Origin: an uncultured Spirochaetales bacterium
Lineage (GTDB): Bacteria; Spirochaetota; Spirochaetia; Sphaerochaetales; Sphaerochaetaceae
Assembly: GCA_944392695.1 (NCBI GenBank)
Contig: CALXXN010000005.1
Span: forward strand, 1 to 64,000
Length of the DNA stretch: 64,000 bases
Reading direction: 5' to 3'
Positions 34,533 to 43,618 of this stretch are shown piece by piece (positions within the stretch are counted from its first letter, which is position 1; each line of letters starts with the position of its first letter). Below the pieces are notes generated by a model that did no database searches, had not been told where the DNA came from, and saw only the letters and a list, made by a program, of their open reading frames with translations. Made by a program: the position numbers and the translations under genes.

Positions 34533-35421
34533 CATACATGAACCCGCAAACCTCAACGAGTACAACAACACGATCCTGAACTACCGTGACACAAAGCCCT
34601 TCCTCTGGGCGGGTGGCACCGAAATCATGTCAGAGCCAGGCTTCTACCCTGGACTCAGGGCCAATGTCGAAATCATATCCCTTGCAAAGATCGAGGAGCT
34701 GCACCACTTCCTGCGCAACGACCGTTTCGCCGAATTCGGCTCGATGGTGTCGATTGACGAGATCGCCCAGGCAGGCAAGCTCGTCCTGCCACGCATCCTC
34801 CTTGATACAATCAATGCCACAGCTTCCCGTACGCTGCGCGAGCGTATCACGGTCGGAGGCTCCTTGTGCACACAGCGCATGCGCACGGCCCTTGCCAGTA
34901 CGCTGATGATCCTGGACGCGTCAGCAGAGCTGCGCTATCAGAAGAAGAGGATGCACTCGAAGTGGTTCCAGCTTCAGAGGATTTATGACAAGAACGGCCA
35001 GCTGGACCTGCCGGAAGGGGCCCTGCTCACCAAGGTCCGCATAGCGATCCAGCAATATGACTACCAATACTTCCGCATCGCAGGCGACCCTATGAGGGAA
35101 AAGGAGGATGCCGCCGCACTCGCCATGGTGGCCCGCCTCGAACAGGGCAACATCTCCTACGCCAGGGTGATCATCACGCTGCCGGACAAGGGTTTCATCT
35201 ACAGCCGCGACATGGACAACCTCGTCTCCAGCCTCCAGCTTCCCGCAGGGGACGGACGCCACATCCAGATCGAAGGTTACATGCTGGACCAGGCCAGGGA
35301 AGGTGCAGGAGGACTCAGCCCTCTGAGGGAGGCAAGGATCCGTGGCCTGCTCCACGAACTCCTCATGGACCTCAACGACACGGTGATGAGCCAGAGCTAT
35401 GACAGGGGGCGCCAGGTCTGA
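34507..35421 (+). CDS. FAD-binding subunit of the XDH-like complex (CoxM type)
   Basis: 304-residue flavoprotein. FLWAGGTEIM near residue 36 and ITVGGSLCTQRMRT near 117 match the two FAD-contact loops of the CO-dehydrogenase/XDH medium subunit. The start is taken at ATG 34507 (MYVELRSPNIHEP), inside the end of the iron-sulfur gene, with GGAAGA upstream. The stop is 44 bases before dnaE, which has its own promoter. Confidence 0.85.
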   Translation: MYVELRSPNIHEPANLNEYNNTILNYRDTKPFLWAGGTEIMSEPGFYPGLRANVEIISLAKIEELHHFLRNDRFAEFGSMVSIDEIAQAGKLVLPRILLDTINATASRTLRERITVGGSLCTQRMRTALASTLMILDASAELRYQKKRMHSKWFQLQRIYDKNGQLDLPEGALLTKVRIAIQQYDYQYFRIAGDPMREKEDAAALAMVARLEQGNISYARVIITLPDKGFIYSRDMDNLVSSLQLPAGDGRHIQIEGYMLDQAREGAGGLSPLREARIRGLLHELLMDLNDTVMSQSYDRGRQV

Positions 35422-35448
35422 CATCTCCCAAAAACTGTCTTCCTGCGC

Positions 35449-35454
35449 TATAAT
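35449..35454 (+). promoter_or_regulatory. -10 box of dnaE
   Basis: TATAAT ending 11 bases before the dnaE ATG. Predicted leader of about four bases and no ribosome site. No good -35 box is visible. Confidence 0.5.
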
Positions 35455-35465
35455 CCCCACCATAT

Positions 35466-38400
35466 ATGAGTGAGCCTGTAACAGAAAACCAGGGCATGCC
35501 CCGTAGCGGCTTCGTGCACCTGCACAACCACACCGACTTCTCGCTTCTTGATGGCGCGGCCCAGATTCCTGCCTATATCGCCAAATGCAAGGAAATGGGC
35601 ATGGATGCCCTTGCGATCACAGACCATGGCAACATGTATGGCGCCATGAAGTTCTACAAGGCGTGCAAGGCGGCGGGGATCAAGCCCATAATCGGCTGCG
35701 AGTTCTACATGAACCCCCGCGACAGGAGGGACCAGAGCCAGCCTGCCGAAGGGCGTAACAAGAACTACCACCTGATCCTCCTGGCTATGAACGACAATGG
35801 CTACCACCACCTGATGGAGCTCAACAGCCTCGCCAACACTGAAGGTTTCTATTACAAGCCAAGGATTGACGATGAGATCCTCCAGAGCCACAGCGAGGAC
35901 CTGATCTGCCTCTCCGCCTGCCTTGGCGGAGAGATCCTGCAGCTCCTGCTGCATGACCGTTATGATGAGGCTAAGGCCAGGGCCGCCTGGTTCAAGTCCG
36001 TCTTCCCCGGACGCTACTACCTGGAGCTCCAGGACCATGGCCTGCCGGAGCAGAAGAGGACCAACCCGCTCCTGATTCAGATCGCACGCGAACTCGGAAT
36101 CCCACTCGTGTGCACGAACGACATACATTACATCAACCGCGAGGACGCGGATGCCCAGGACACGCTCCTGTGCATAGGCACGAATGCGAAGAAGAGTGAT
36201 GAGAAGCGCATGCGCTTCCCCAATGACAACTTCTACTTCAAGAGCGAGGCGGAGATGCGCTCCATCTTCTCCTACTGTCCAGAAGCGGTCGACAATACAC
36301 GCATCATCGCCGACCAGTGCAACCTGGATGTCGTCTTCCCCGGCCCCCTCCTCCCCGACTTCCAGGTCCCGGAAGGCTTCAAGGATACAGCCGCCTACCT
36401 CATCCACCTTGCTGATGAGGGTTGTGTCAGACGCTATGGTGAGATCACCCCAGCGCTGAGGGAGAGGCTGGACCATGAGCTTGATGTCATCATCAAGATG
36501 CACTTCGAGGGCTACTTCCTGATTGTCCGGGACTATATCTACTGGGCGAAGACCCATGACATCCCTGTCGGACCTGGACGAGGTTCAGGTGCAGGATCCC
36601 TGGTCGCCTACTGCATCGACATCACGGACGTCGACCCAATCAAGTACAACCTGCTCTTCGAACGCTTCCTCAACCCAGAACGTGTCTCGATGCCTGATTT
36701 CGACATCGACTTCTGCTTCGAACGCCGTGGCGAGGTCATCCAATACGTCACAGAGCACTATGGCTCAGACCGTGTCGGCCAGATCTGCACCTTCGGTACG
36801 CTCAAGGCCAAGGCCGTCGTCAAGGATGTCGCCCGGGCCTTGGACATCCCATACGACGAGGCCACGGCGATCTGCAAGCTGATTCCAGATGACACGAAGA
36901 TGACTCTTGCAAAAGCCTTCGCAGACCCCGACATGGGGCCACAGCTCAAGGCGGTCGAGGACCGTGGTGGTGTCTATGCCCAGCTCTTCGACACGGCACG
37001 CCGTCTCGAGGGTGGTGCCAGGCACACCTCCCTGCATGCCGCAGGTGTCGTCATCGGCAAGACCCCGCTGATCGACTACGTCCCCCTCTCCTACGACCCG
37101 AAGACCCACTCAGTGGCAACACAGTACACGATGGACCAGATCGAGGAATGTGGCCTGGTCAAGATGGACTTCCTGGGTCTCAAGACCCTGACACTGATCA
37201 AGCACACGGTCGACCTGATCCACAAGAAGGACCCCTCCTTTGACATCGAGAAAATCGATGAGCAGGACAAGAAGACCTTCGACATGCTCAAGCGGGGAGA
37301 AAGCGAATGCGTCTTCCAGTTTGAATCCGGAGGAATGCAGAAGGTACTCAGGGATGCGCAACCAGAGACAATAGAGGACCTTGTCGCATTGAACGCCCTC
37401 TACCGCCCTGGTCCGATGCAGTACATCGACCGCTTCGTCGCCTGTAAGAACGGACTCCAGCCAATCGAATACGCGGATCCGGAGCTCGAACCCATACTCA
37501 AGACGACCTATGGCGTCATCGTCTATCAGGAACAGGTCATGCAGGTCGCCCAGATCATCGCAGGCTACAGCCTGGGACAGGCCGACATCCTGCGGCGTAT
37601 CATGGGTAAGAAGAAGGTCGAGAAACTGGCTGAGGAGAAGGTCAAGTTCGTCGCAGCTGCCGAGAAGATCGGACGCGACCCCAAGCATGCCCAGGACATC
37701 TTCGAGATGCTGGAGCCCTTCGCCCAGTACGGCTTCAACAAGTCACATGCCGTAGCCTATTCCGTCGTCGCCTACCAGACCGCCTTCCTCAAGGCGAACT
37801 ACCCATCCGAGTTCCTTGCGGCCAACCTGACGAATGAGATGAGCAACCCTGACAAGTTCAAGGACTACCTGGCACTTGCGGATGACATGGGCATCAAGAT
37901 CCTGCCTCCTTCCATCAATGCCTCTGACATGCATTTCAATGTCGTTGGCAATGACATAGTCTACGGTCTCGCAGGCATCAAGAACGTAGGCGAGAACCTG
38001 ACCAAGATGATTGTCGCAGAGCGTGAGGAGAACGGCCCCTACAAGGACTTCATGGACTTCATCTCCCGCCAGGCCGATGGCGTTGCGAACTCCCGTGTCC
38101 TGGAAGCCCTGATCAAGTCCGGCTGCTTCGACTGCCTTGGTGAAGACAGGGCCACATTGATGGCCAACCTTGATGCAGCCCTCTCGTACGACAAGGGCTG
38201 CCGTGAGACCACGGCCTATGGCCAGATCTCCCTCTTCGGGGACGAGGTGGAGCTCGAAGGCTTCCAGTTCCGCCCTGTGGAACCATGGAGCCGCCGGGAG
38301 ATGCTCGACATGGAGAAGGAGCTCATCGGACGCTATGTCTCGGGGCACCCCCTTGATGAGTTCAAAGAGGACATACAACGCTGTGTCTGGGTAGACATCT

Positions 38401-38930
38401 CAAAGCCTGACTCATTGCCATTGGGACGGGACATCAGCCTGATCTGCCAGGTCAGCAACCTGAGGGACTTCAAGACGAAAAAGGGTGACAAGATGGCGAC
38501 GATGACACTGACGAACTACGAGGGTTCGATCGACGCTGTCGCCTTCCCAAAGTCCTATGTACGTTTCGAAGGGAGGTTACATGACGAGGAGATCATGGGC
38601 TTCATCGGACGCTTCTCAAAACGCCGTGATGGCGGGGGCATGCAGTTCGAGGTCTCCGACATCAGGATCCCTGCAGAGCTTCCAAGCGAGGCTGTCAGGC
38701 AGGTCTCCCTGTCCATAGACCCGGAGATCCTTGCCAGCCCGGATGCCGACCGCTATCTTGGAGAGGTGGTCACCTTCCTGCTGGAACATGACGGTGACGT
38801 GCCTGTCAATGCCCACATCGGTGACTCAGAGGATGCCTACGTTGCCTCGGCCTTCAGCATCGGCTACTACAACGCACTGCGCAAAGACCTGATGGCCTTC
38901 CCGATCATCAAGGGCGTCCGTATCGCATAG
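35466..38930 (+). CDS. dnaE: DNA polymerase III alpha subunit
   Basis: 1154-residue replicative polymerase. The N-terminal PHP domain starts VHLHNHTDFSLLDGA (residues 17-31) with its histidines intact. The polymerase active site shows GPGRGSGAGSLVAY near 370 and PDFDIDF near 412, with the two catalytic Asp. Helix-hairpin-helix, OB-fold (about 990-1070) and C-terminal parts follow at normal length. First gene of dnaE-yggT-recG, with ten bases to yggT. Confidence 0.97.
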   Translation: MSEPVTENQGMPRSGFVHLHNHTDFSLLDGAAQIPAYIAKCKEMGMDALAITDHGNMYGAMKFYKACKAAGIKPIIGCEFYMNPRDRRDQSQPAEGRNKNYHLILLAMNDNGYHHLMELNSLANTEGFYYKPRIDDEILQSHSEDLICLSACLGGEILQLLLHDRYDEAKARAAWFKSVFPGRYYLELQDHGLPEQKRTNPLLIQIARELGIPLVCTNDIHYINREDADAQDTLLCIGTNAKKSDEKRMRFPNDNFYFKSEAEMRSIFSYCPEAVDNTRIIADQCNLDVVFPGPLLPDFQVPEGFKDTAAYLIHLADEGCVRRYGEITPALRERLDHELDVIIKMHFEGYFLIVRDYIYWAKTHDIPVGPGRGSGAGSLVAYCIDITDVDPIKYNLLFERFLNPERVSMPDFDIDFCFERRGEVIQYVTEHYGSDRVGQICTFGTLKAKAVVKDVARALDIPYDEATAICKLIPDDTKMTLAKAFADPDMGPQLKAVEDRGGVYAQLFDTARRLEGGARHTSLHAAGVVIGKTPLIDYVPLSYDPKTHSVATQYTMDQIEECGLVKMDFLGLKTLTLIKHTVDLIHKKDPSFDIEKIDEQDKKTFDMLKRGESECVFQFESGGMQKVLRDAQPETIEDLVALNALYRPGPMQYIDRFVACKNGLQPIEYADPELEPILKTTYGVIVYQEQVMQVAQIIAGYSLGQADILRRIMGKKKVEKLAEEKVKFVAAAEKIGRDPKHAQDIFEMLEPFAQYGFNKSHAVAYSVVAYQTAFLKANYPSEFLAANLTNEMSNPDKFKDYLALADDMGIKILPPSINASDMHFNVVGNDIVYGLAGIKNVGENLTKMIVAEREENGPYKDFMDFISRQADGVANSRVLEALIKSGCFDCLGEDRATLMANLDAALSYDKGCRETTAYGQISLFGDEVELEGFQFRPVEPWSRREMLDMEKELIGRYVSGHPLDEFKEDIQRCVWVDISKPDSLPLGRDISLICQVSNLRDFKTKKGDKMATMTLTNYEGSIDAVAFPKSYVRFEGRLHDEEIMGFIGRFSKRRDGGGMQFEVSDIRIPAELPSEAVRQVSLSIDPEILASPDADRYLGEVVTFLLEHDGDVPVNAHIGDSEDAYVASAFSIGYYNALRKDLMAFPIIKGVRIA

Positions 38931-38939
38931 GAGAAGCAA

Positions 38940-39518
38940 ATGCAGACATTGGCGGCGTTATTATCAAGGTTGATCAGCCTCTACTCCTTTTTCATCTGGA
39001 TCAGGATCATCCTGAGCTGGTTCAACCCCTATCCCAGGCCCTATTCCTTCACCTGGTACTTCTCCCGCATGGTCGACCCCTACCTTGGCATCTTCCGCTC
39101 ACGGAAATTCGTCATAGGCTACTTCGACCTCTCACCACTGCTGGCGGTGGCCGTGCTCTCAGTCGTGCAGTCAGTCCTGCAGCTCTTCGCCGCCTTCGGC
39201 ACACTGCGCCTGTCTTGGATCGTCGCAGTATTCCTCCAGGCCTTCTGGAGCTATGGCCTCTCGCTTTTCTTCTGGATCGCCATCATCATGATGATCTTCA
39301 GGACGATCTCGGCATTCTCAAGAGGAGGGACCTTCTCGCGCATGTACAATGTCATGGATCCGCTTGTCAGGAAGGTCCAGAGCCTCTTCTTCCCACGCCG
39401 CCTGGTCAAGGACACGACGCTGTGCGTGCTCACACTGGCGATCCTCATCGTCCTCTACTTCGTATGCCGCTACCTGGTCAGCATGCTGATCACACTGGCC
39501 TACAGGATTCCAATCTGA
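38940..39518 (+). CDS. YggT-family membrane protein
   Basis: 192-residue inner-membrane protein with two YggT-like repeats of paired helices; WIRIILSWFNPYPRPYS (about 20-36) and FSRMVDPYLGIFR show the family pattern, echoed by NVMDPLVRKVQSLFFP in the second half. Relatives influence osmotic response or cell division in some bacteria, but the role here is unknown. The ATG has GGAGAAG upstream. The stop and the GTG of recG are separated by one base (TGACGTG). Confidence 0.85.
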   Translation: MQTLAALLSRLISLYSFFIWIRIILSWFNPYPRPYSFTWYFSRMVDPYLGIFRSRKFVIGYFDLSPLLAVAVLSVVQSVLQLFAAFGTLRLSWIVAVFLQAFWSYGLSLFFWIAIIMMIFRTISAFSRGGTFSRMYNVMDPLVRKVQSLFFPRRLVKDTTLCVLTLAILIVLYFVCRYLVSMLITLAYRIPI

Positions 39519-39519
39519 C

Positions 39520-41559
39520 GTGTTCATCCGGGACCTTTCAAATCCAGTCGAACGTCTCAAAGGCATAGGCAAGGTCAGTGCCGCCGCATATGCCTCGATG
39601 GGTGTCGAGCGGGTCTCGGACCTGATCACATTCTTCCCCCGTGCCTACGACGACAGGACAGAGGTGACAAGCCTTGCCGACCTTCCAGAAGAAGGTGGTA
39701 CGATCAACACTGTCGTAAGCATCACAGCCCACTCACACTACATGGTGGCCAAGAGGGAAAGGGTGCTGAAGATCACTGCCAAGGACCTGCATTCAGGTCG
39801 CATGTTGACACTCCACTGCTTTGGACGTGCCTTCATGGAATCCGCCTACCCTGTTGGCACGAGCTGGTTCATCAATGCATCCGTCACGAAGTACAAGGGG
39901 TCCTGGACAAGCTCATCCTTCACCCTCGGAGCCAAGGAGGAGGACGTTGGGCTTGGTTCCATACTCCCCATCTACCCTCTTTCCGGCAACCTGACACAGA
40001 AGACCGTCAGGAAGAACATCTCATCATTGCTAGCTGACCGCTTCGTCCATTTCGATGATGAAATCCCATCGGCCCTCATAAGGAAGCATGGCCTCATGGG
40101 CACTGACGAAGCCATACGTCAGATGCACTCGCCTTCATCCATGGCTGCGCAGGCCAAGGCACGCGAGAGCCTCGCCTACGCTGAGCTGCTGCTGATGGAG
40201 CTGGACCTCCTCCGCCAGAAAGGGACAGGGAACAAAAAGGAGCAGAAGAGCAAGGCGGGTCCGCTTGAGCGCAAGCTGATGGACAGTCTTCCCTTCAAGC
40301 TTACAGGAGACCAGCTCAAGTGCCTTGATGAGATCCGGCAGGATCTGGACCGAGGCCAGATGCAACGTCTCCTGCAGGGTGATGTCGGCTCTGGCAAGAC
40401 ACTGGTCGCCTGGATCAGTGCGCTGCATGTGACCGCCAAGGGAGGACAGGTCGCCTTCATGGCACCGACAGAACTACTGGCACGGCAGCATGCCGAAGGA
40501 GCGGCCAGGCTGCTCGAACCTCTTGGCATACGCGTCGCCTTCCTGACAGGCGATGTGAAGGGCAAGGGACGGGGCTACCTGCTGAAAGCGCTCAAGGAAG
40601 GCCAGGTCGACATCGCCATAGGCACCCATGCCCTCTTCTCAAAGGATGTCAACTATAAGTCTCTGTCCTATGTGATCATCGACGAGCAACACCGTTTCGG
40701 TGTGGAACAACGCGAGGCCCTGTCGCAGAAAGGCGTGAAACCCTCCGTGCTCATGATGAGTGCGACCCCGATTCCAAGAACACTTGCGATGACGGTCTAT
40801 GGCTCGATGGATGTATCAACAATCAATGAGAAGCCATCTGGACGCAAGGACATCATCACCCATATCGTCGACGAGAGGAACAGGGAAAGGATGTACCAGG
40901 CCGTGGGGGTCGAGTTCCAACGTGGACACCAGGCCTACTTCGTTTACCCGAGGATTGATGACGAGGGGGACAGCAACCTCAAGGATGTCACATCGATGCA
41001 TGCCGTCCTGAAGGAGAAGTACCCAGGAGTGCCATCGGCACTGATCCACTCACGCCTGCCAGAGGATGAGAAGATGCGCATACTCGATGAGTTCCGCGAA
41101 GGCAGGCTGATGTACCTGGTATCGACTTCTGTCGTCGAGGTGGGCATCGACATACCACAGGCGACCTGCATGGTGATCGAACATGCCGAACGTTTCGGAC
41201 TGGCCGCCTTGCACCAGTTGCGTGGACGTGTCGGTAGAAGCGACCTGCAGAGCTATTGCTTCCTCGTCTACTATGGCAAGCTGACAGATGAGGCAGTGGA
41301 GAGGTTGAAGGTGATGAGGGAGACGAACGATGGCTTCATCATCGCGGAAAAAGACCTGCAGATCCGGGGTCCTGGAGACTTCATGGGCAGCCGCCAGTCT
41401 GGCTTCCTCCGTCTCAAGGCCGCATCCCTTGTGAATGATACAGAACTCATGGCCAAGGCAAGGGAAGATGCTGGGGAAATCCTCAGGGAGGACCCGGGAC
41501 TGATCGGACTCGACCATGGCATGCTGCGCACCTTGCTTGCTGATCCTGAGCGACATTAA
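39520..41559 (+). CDS. recG: ATP-dependent DNA helicase RecG
   Basis: 679-residue branched-DNA helicase used in replication-fork rescue and recombination. The N-terminal wedge OB-fold is followed by helicase motifs I (GDVGSGKT, about 287), II (DEQHRF, about 388), III (MSATPIPRT) and VI (HQLRGRVGRSD, about 565). The start is a GTG one base after the yggT stop, so it is translated by coupling. Length is normal. Confidence 0.96.
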   Translation: MFIRDLSNPVERLKGIGKVSAAAYASMGVERVSDLITFFPRAYDDRTEVTSLADLPEEGGTINTVVSITAHSHYMVAKRERVLKITAKDLHSGRMLTLHCFGRAFMESAYPVGTSWFINASVTKYKGSWTSSSFTLGAKEEDVGLGSILPIYPLSGNLTQKTVRKNISSLLADRFVHFDDEIPSALIRKHGLMGTDEAIRQMHSPSSMAAQAKARESLAYAELLLMELDLLRQKGTGNKKEQKSKAGPLERKLMDSLPFKLTGDQLKCLDEIRQDLDRGQMQRLLQGDVGSGKTLVAWISALHVTAKGGQVAFMAPTELLARQHAEGAARLLEPLGIRVAFLTGDVKGKGRGYLLKALKEGQVDIAIGTHALFSKDVNYKSLSYVIIDEQHRFGVEQREALSQKGVKPSVLMMSATPIPRTLAMTVYGSMDVSTINEKPSGRKDIITHIVDERNRERMYQAVGVEFQRGHQAYFVYPRIDDEGDSNLKDVTSMHAVLKEKYPGVPSALIHSRLPEDEKMRILDEFREGRLMYLVSTSVVEVGIDIPQATCMVIEHAERFGLAALHQLRGRVGRSDLQSYCFLVYYGKLTDEAVERLKVMRETNDGFIIAEKDLQIRGPGDFMGSRQSGFLRLKAASLVNDTELMAKAREDAGEILREDPGLIGLDHGMLRTLLADPERH

Positions 41560-41621
41560 GACCATCTTTGCAGCTTGGAAGCACTTACCCAAGATAGCTG
41601 TTTTCCATTATCATGCGTGGT

Positions 41622-42191
41622 ATGCGAATAACTGGAGGCCAGTACTGCAGGAGGACTGTCATCTGTCCGCCTGGCATCATCCGCCCCGCCATGGACCGCA
41701 TGAGGGAGTCGCTTTTCTCAATACTCGGACCACTTGATGGCAAGTCCTTCCTGGACCTCTTCTCTGGTTCAGGTTGTGTCGCCATCGAAGCGGCGAGCAG
41801 GGGCGCCAGCCCAATCCACCTGGTCGAGATGGACAGGGGCAAGAAGAGCGTGATTGAACGCAACCTTTCATTCGTGAACGAGGAGAAGCGGCTCTTCATG
41901 ATGGACGTACGACGCTATCTCGACAGCTGTCAGAGGCGCTATGACCTGATTTACGCTGATCCGCCCTTCGCCTTGGAAGGCAAGGTGAAGCTCCTTGAGA
42001 AGGTGGCGCAGAAGGGGCTCCTGGAAGATGGAGGGCTTTTCATCATCCACTTCCCCATCGAGGAAGATGGCCAGTGGGATGGAGAGGTCGGAGGACTCGA
42101 GTTGGTCGACAGGCGCACCTATGGGCGTTCGACATTGCGCTTCTACCATAAAATCGGCAAGAGAGCTCCATCCCCTACAGGGTGGAGATGA
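41622..42191 (+). CDS. rsmD: 16S rRNA (guanine-966-N2)-methyltransferase
   Basis: 189-residue SAM-dependent RNA methyltransferase. MRITGGQY...IIRPAMDRMRESLFSIL covers the RsmD start (residues about 1-35), FLDLFSGSGCVAIEA is the SAM loop and YADPPF near 108 is the catalytic DPPY variant. I prefer ATG 41622; ATG 41613 is possible. A TATCAT box at 41609-41614 puts 41622 at the predicted transcript start. The last nine or so codons (KRAPSPTGWR) are read from the left-end hairpin of the adjacent tnpB element, so the natural C-terminus was replaced by the insertion. Confidence 0.9.
   Translation: MRITGGQYCRRTVICPPGIIRPAMDRMRESLFSILGPLDGKSFLDLFSGSGCVAIEAASRGASPIHLVEMDRGKKSVIERNLSFVNEEKRLFMMDVRRYLDSCQRRYDLIYADPPFALEGKVKLLEKVAQKGLLEDGGLFIIHFPIEEDGQWDGEVGGLELVDRRTYGRSTLRFYHKIGKRAPSPTGWR
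42166..42187 (+). repeat. Left-end hairpin of the solo tnpB element
   Basis: CTCCATCCC / GGGTGGAG with one bulged base and a five-base loop. It lies inside the last codons of rsmD. Confidence 0.65.
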
Positions 42192-42203
42192 ATTGCCGAA
42201 GTA

Positions 42204-42232
42204 TTGGTCAAATCAAGACAATATGATATAAT
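42204..42232 (+). promoter_or_regulatory. Promoter of the solo tnpB
   Basis: TTGGTC (42204-42209), 17 bases, TATAAT (42227-42232) with an extended TG. The ATG starts five bases past the box and no ribosome site exists. Confidence 0.75.
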
Positions 42233-42237
42233 GAATT

Positions 42238-43584
42238 ATGGACGAATCGGCACGCATCGGAAAGAACATGACAATCAAGGAGCACGGCAAGGAGACCCGT
42301 ATCCGTCATGCGTCGATGCGTCCGCTCTGTGTGGAGCTGAAACTCGATCTCAAGTGCCTGAACAGGAGTGAGCAGGAGAAGCTATGGCACTACTTCACAC
42401 AGTGCCGCTGGCTGTGCAACCACCTCATCTCACTTCCAGAGTCCGATTTCAAATCCTTTGATACCAAGACCAGGACAATCACATCCCTCGACAAGGACGG
42501 CAATCCTGTCGAGCGCCAGCTCACCATGCCAGCCAAGTTCATACAGTCGGTGTATTCATCCCTCAAGCGTGACATGGCCTCCCTTGCCGCGAAACGTAGG
42601 AAGACAGGAAAGAAGAACGGCAAGCTGAAGTTCAGAAGTGAGTACAAGACAATAGAGCTAAACCAGTATGGCAACACCCACTGGATCTGCCATGGCGATG
42701 ATGGCAACAGCAATGGGAAGTACAGGAATACTGTCCACATAGCAGGTATCAAAAGGCCAATAAGGGTGTTCGGGATGGAACAGATACCGAAGGATGCAGA
42801 GTTTGCCAATGCGAAGCTCGTGAAGAGGCCGTCAGGGATATACCTCATGTTGACTTGCTACATCCCGGAGCATGAGGGGAATGCGAAGCGTGAGGACAAG
42901 CCTGACATCGGCCTCGACTTCGGCATCAAGACGACTATAACGACCTCCGAAGGGGAGAAGTACGACATAACAGTCCGAGAACCAGGACGCCTCAAGGGCC
43001 TGCAGAGGAAGCTCGCCCGCCAGATGAAGGGCTCCAGGGGCTGGTATGACACGAGGCATCTCATCAGGAGGGAGTACGAGAAGCTCGCCAACAGGCGGCG
43101 GGCAAAGGCCAACCAGGCATACCATGACATCACAAAAGGGAGGAAGCTCATCGTCATCCAGGATGAGAGCATCGCAGGATGGCACAAGGGGCTCTTCGGC
43201 AGGCAGGTGCAGAACAGCGCGCTTGGAACGCTGAAGGGCAAGCTGATGTCCAATCCGAATGTGCTTGTCGTAGACAGGATCTTCCCGTCGACGAAGATGT
43301 GCCCGAGCTGTGGAGCCATCAATGAAGGCATCACGCTCTCAGACAGGGTGTTCGCATGCGGGTGCGGGTACGCTGAGGACCGTGATGTCAAGGCTGCGAA
43401 GACAGTGCTTCTTGCAGGAGAGCATGAAATGTCCTGCATCCGTGCGGAACACTCGGATCCTCCGGAGGAGCGGACGTCAGACTTCAATACCTCGTATGAG
43501 ATATGGAAGCAGTCCGCGAGACGCCCTGGAAAGGGAAAGAGCCCGGAAGCTCCATCCTCTAAGCATCAGCGAAGGATGGGGTAG
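42238..43584 (+). CDS. tnpB: Solo TnpB RNA-guided nuclease
   Basis: 448-residue TnpB with an intact RuvC triad: D227 (GLDFG), E310 (VIQDES) and D383 (DRDVKAA). The zinc finger is C355, C358, C374 and C376. It belongs to a different subfamily from the copy at 14417-15652, with little similarity outside the motifs. The ATG at 42238 is within a few bases of the predicted transcript start. The N-terminal 25 residues before RPLCVELKLDL are not conserved-looking, so translation could also begin at ATG 42268. The 3' end and the right hairpin would form the guide RNA. Confidence 0.92.
   Translation: MDESARIGKNMTIKEHGKETRIRHASMRPLCVELKLDLKCLNRSEQEKLWHYFTQCRWLCNHLISLPESDFKSFDTKTRTITSLDKDGNPVERQLTMPAKFIQSVYSSLKRDMASLAAKRRKTGKKNGKLKFRSEYKTIELNQYGNTHWICHGDDGNSNGKYRNTVHIAGIKRPIRVFGMEQIPKDAEFANAKLVKRPSGIYLMLTCYIPEHEGNAKREDKPDIGLDFGIKTTITTSEGEKYDITVREPGRLKGLQRKLARQMKGSRGWYDTRHLIRREYEKLANRRRAKANQAYHDITKGRKLIVIQDESIAGWHKGLFGRQVQNSALGTLKGKLMSNPNVLVVDRIFPSTKMCPSCGAINEGITLSDRVFACGCGYAEDRDVKAAKTVLLAGEHEMSCIRAEHSDPPEERTSDFNTSYEIWKQSARRPGKGKSPEAPSSKHQRRMG
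43552..43579 (+). repeat. Right-end hairpin of the solo tnpB element
   Basis: Seven-base arms CCATCCT / AGGATGG with a 14-base loop, extended by C-G and a wobble pair. It overlaps the last codons of tnpB and is followed by GTAGTTCAC. Expected 3' part of the guide RNA. Confidence 0.7.
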
Positions 43585-43618
43585 TTCACAAGAAGAGCCA
43601 GAAGGACGGTGGACAAGG

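Larger units (their letters stand above)
42160..43589 (+). mobile_element. Solo tnpB insertion element (IS605/IS1341 type)
   Basis: A single tnpB gene between two end hairpins, 42166-42187 on the left and 43552-43579 on the right. Both hairpins begin with AGCTCCATCC(C/T)CTA, so they are related ends. The right end probably stops at GTAGTTCAC (43581-43589). No tnpA is present, so transposition would need one from elsewhere. It sits between the rsmD 3' end and the thioesterase gene. The outer limits are inferred. Confidence 0.75.

Noticed and set aside
35448-36557. A 369-codon open frame antisense to dnaE
   Set aside because: It runs opposite the PHP and polymerase domains of a certain dnaE. 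It arises from the GC-rich, biased codons of the real gene, shows no recognisable fold and has no ribosome site.
43310-43618. N-terminal extension of the thioesterase into the tnpB element
   Set aside because: The frame is open upstream only because it crosses tnpB in another frame; the family start and a ribosome site are at 43619.
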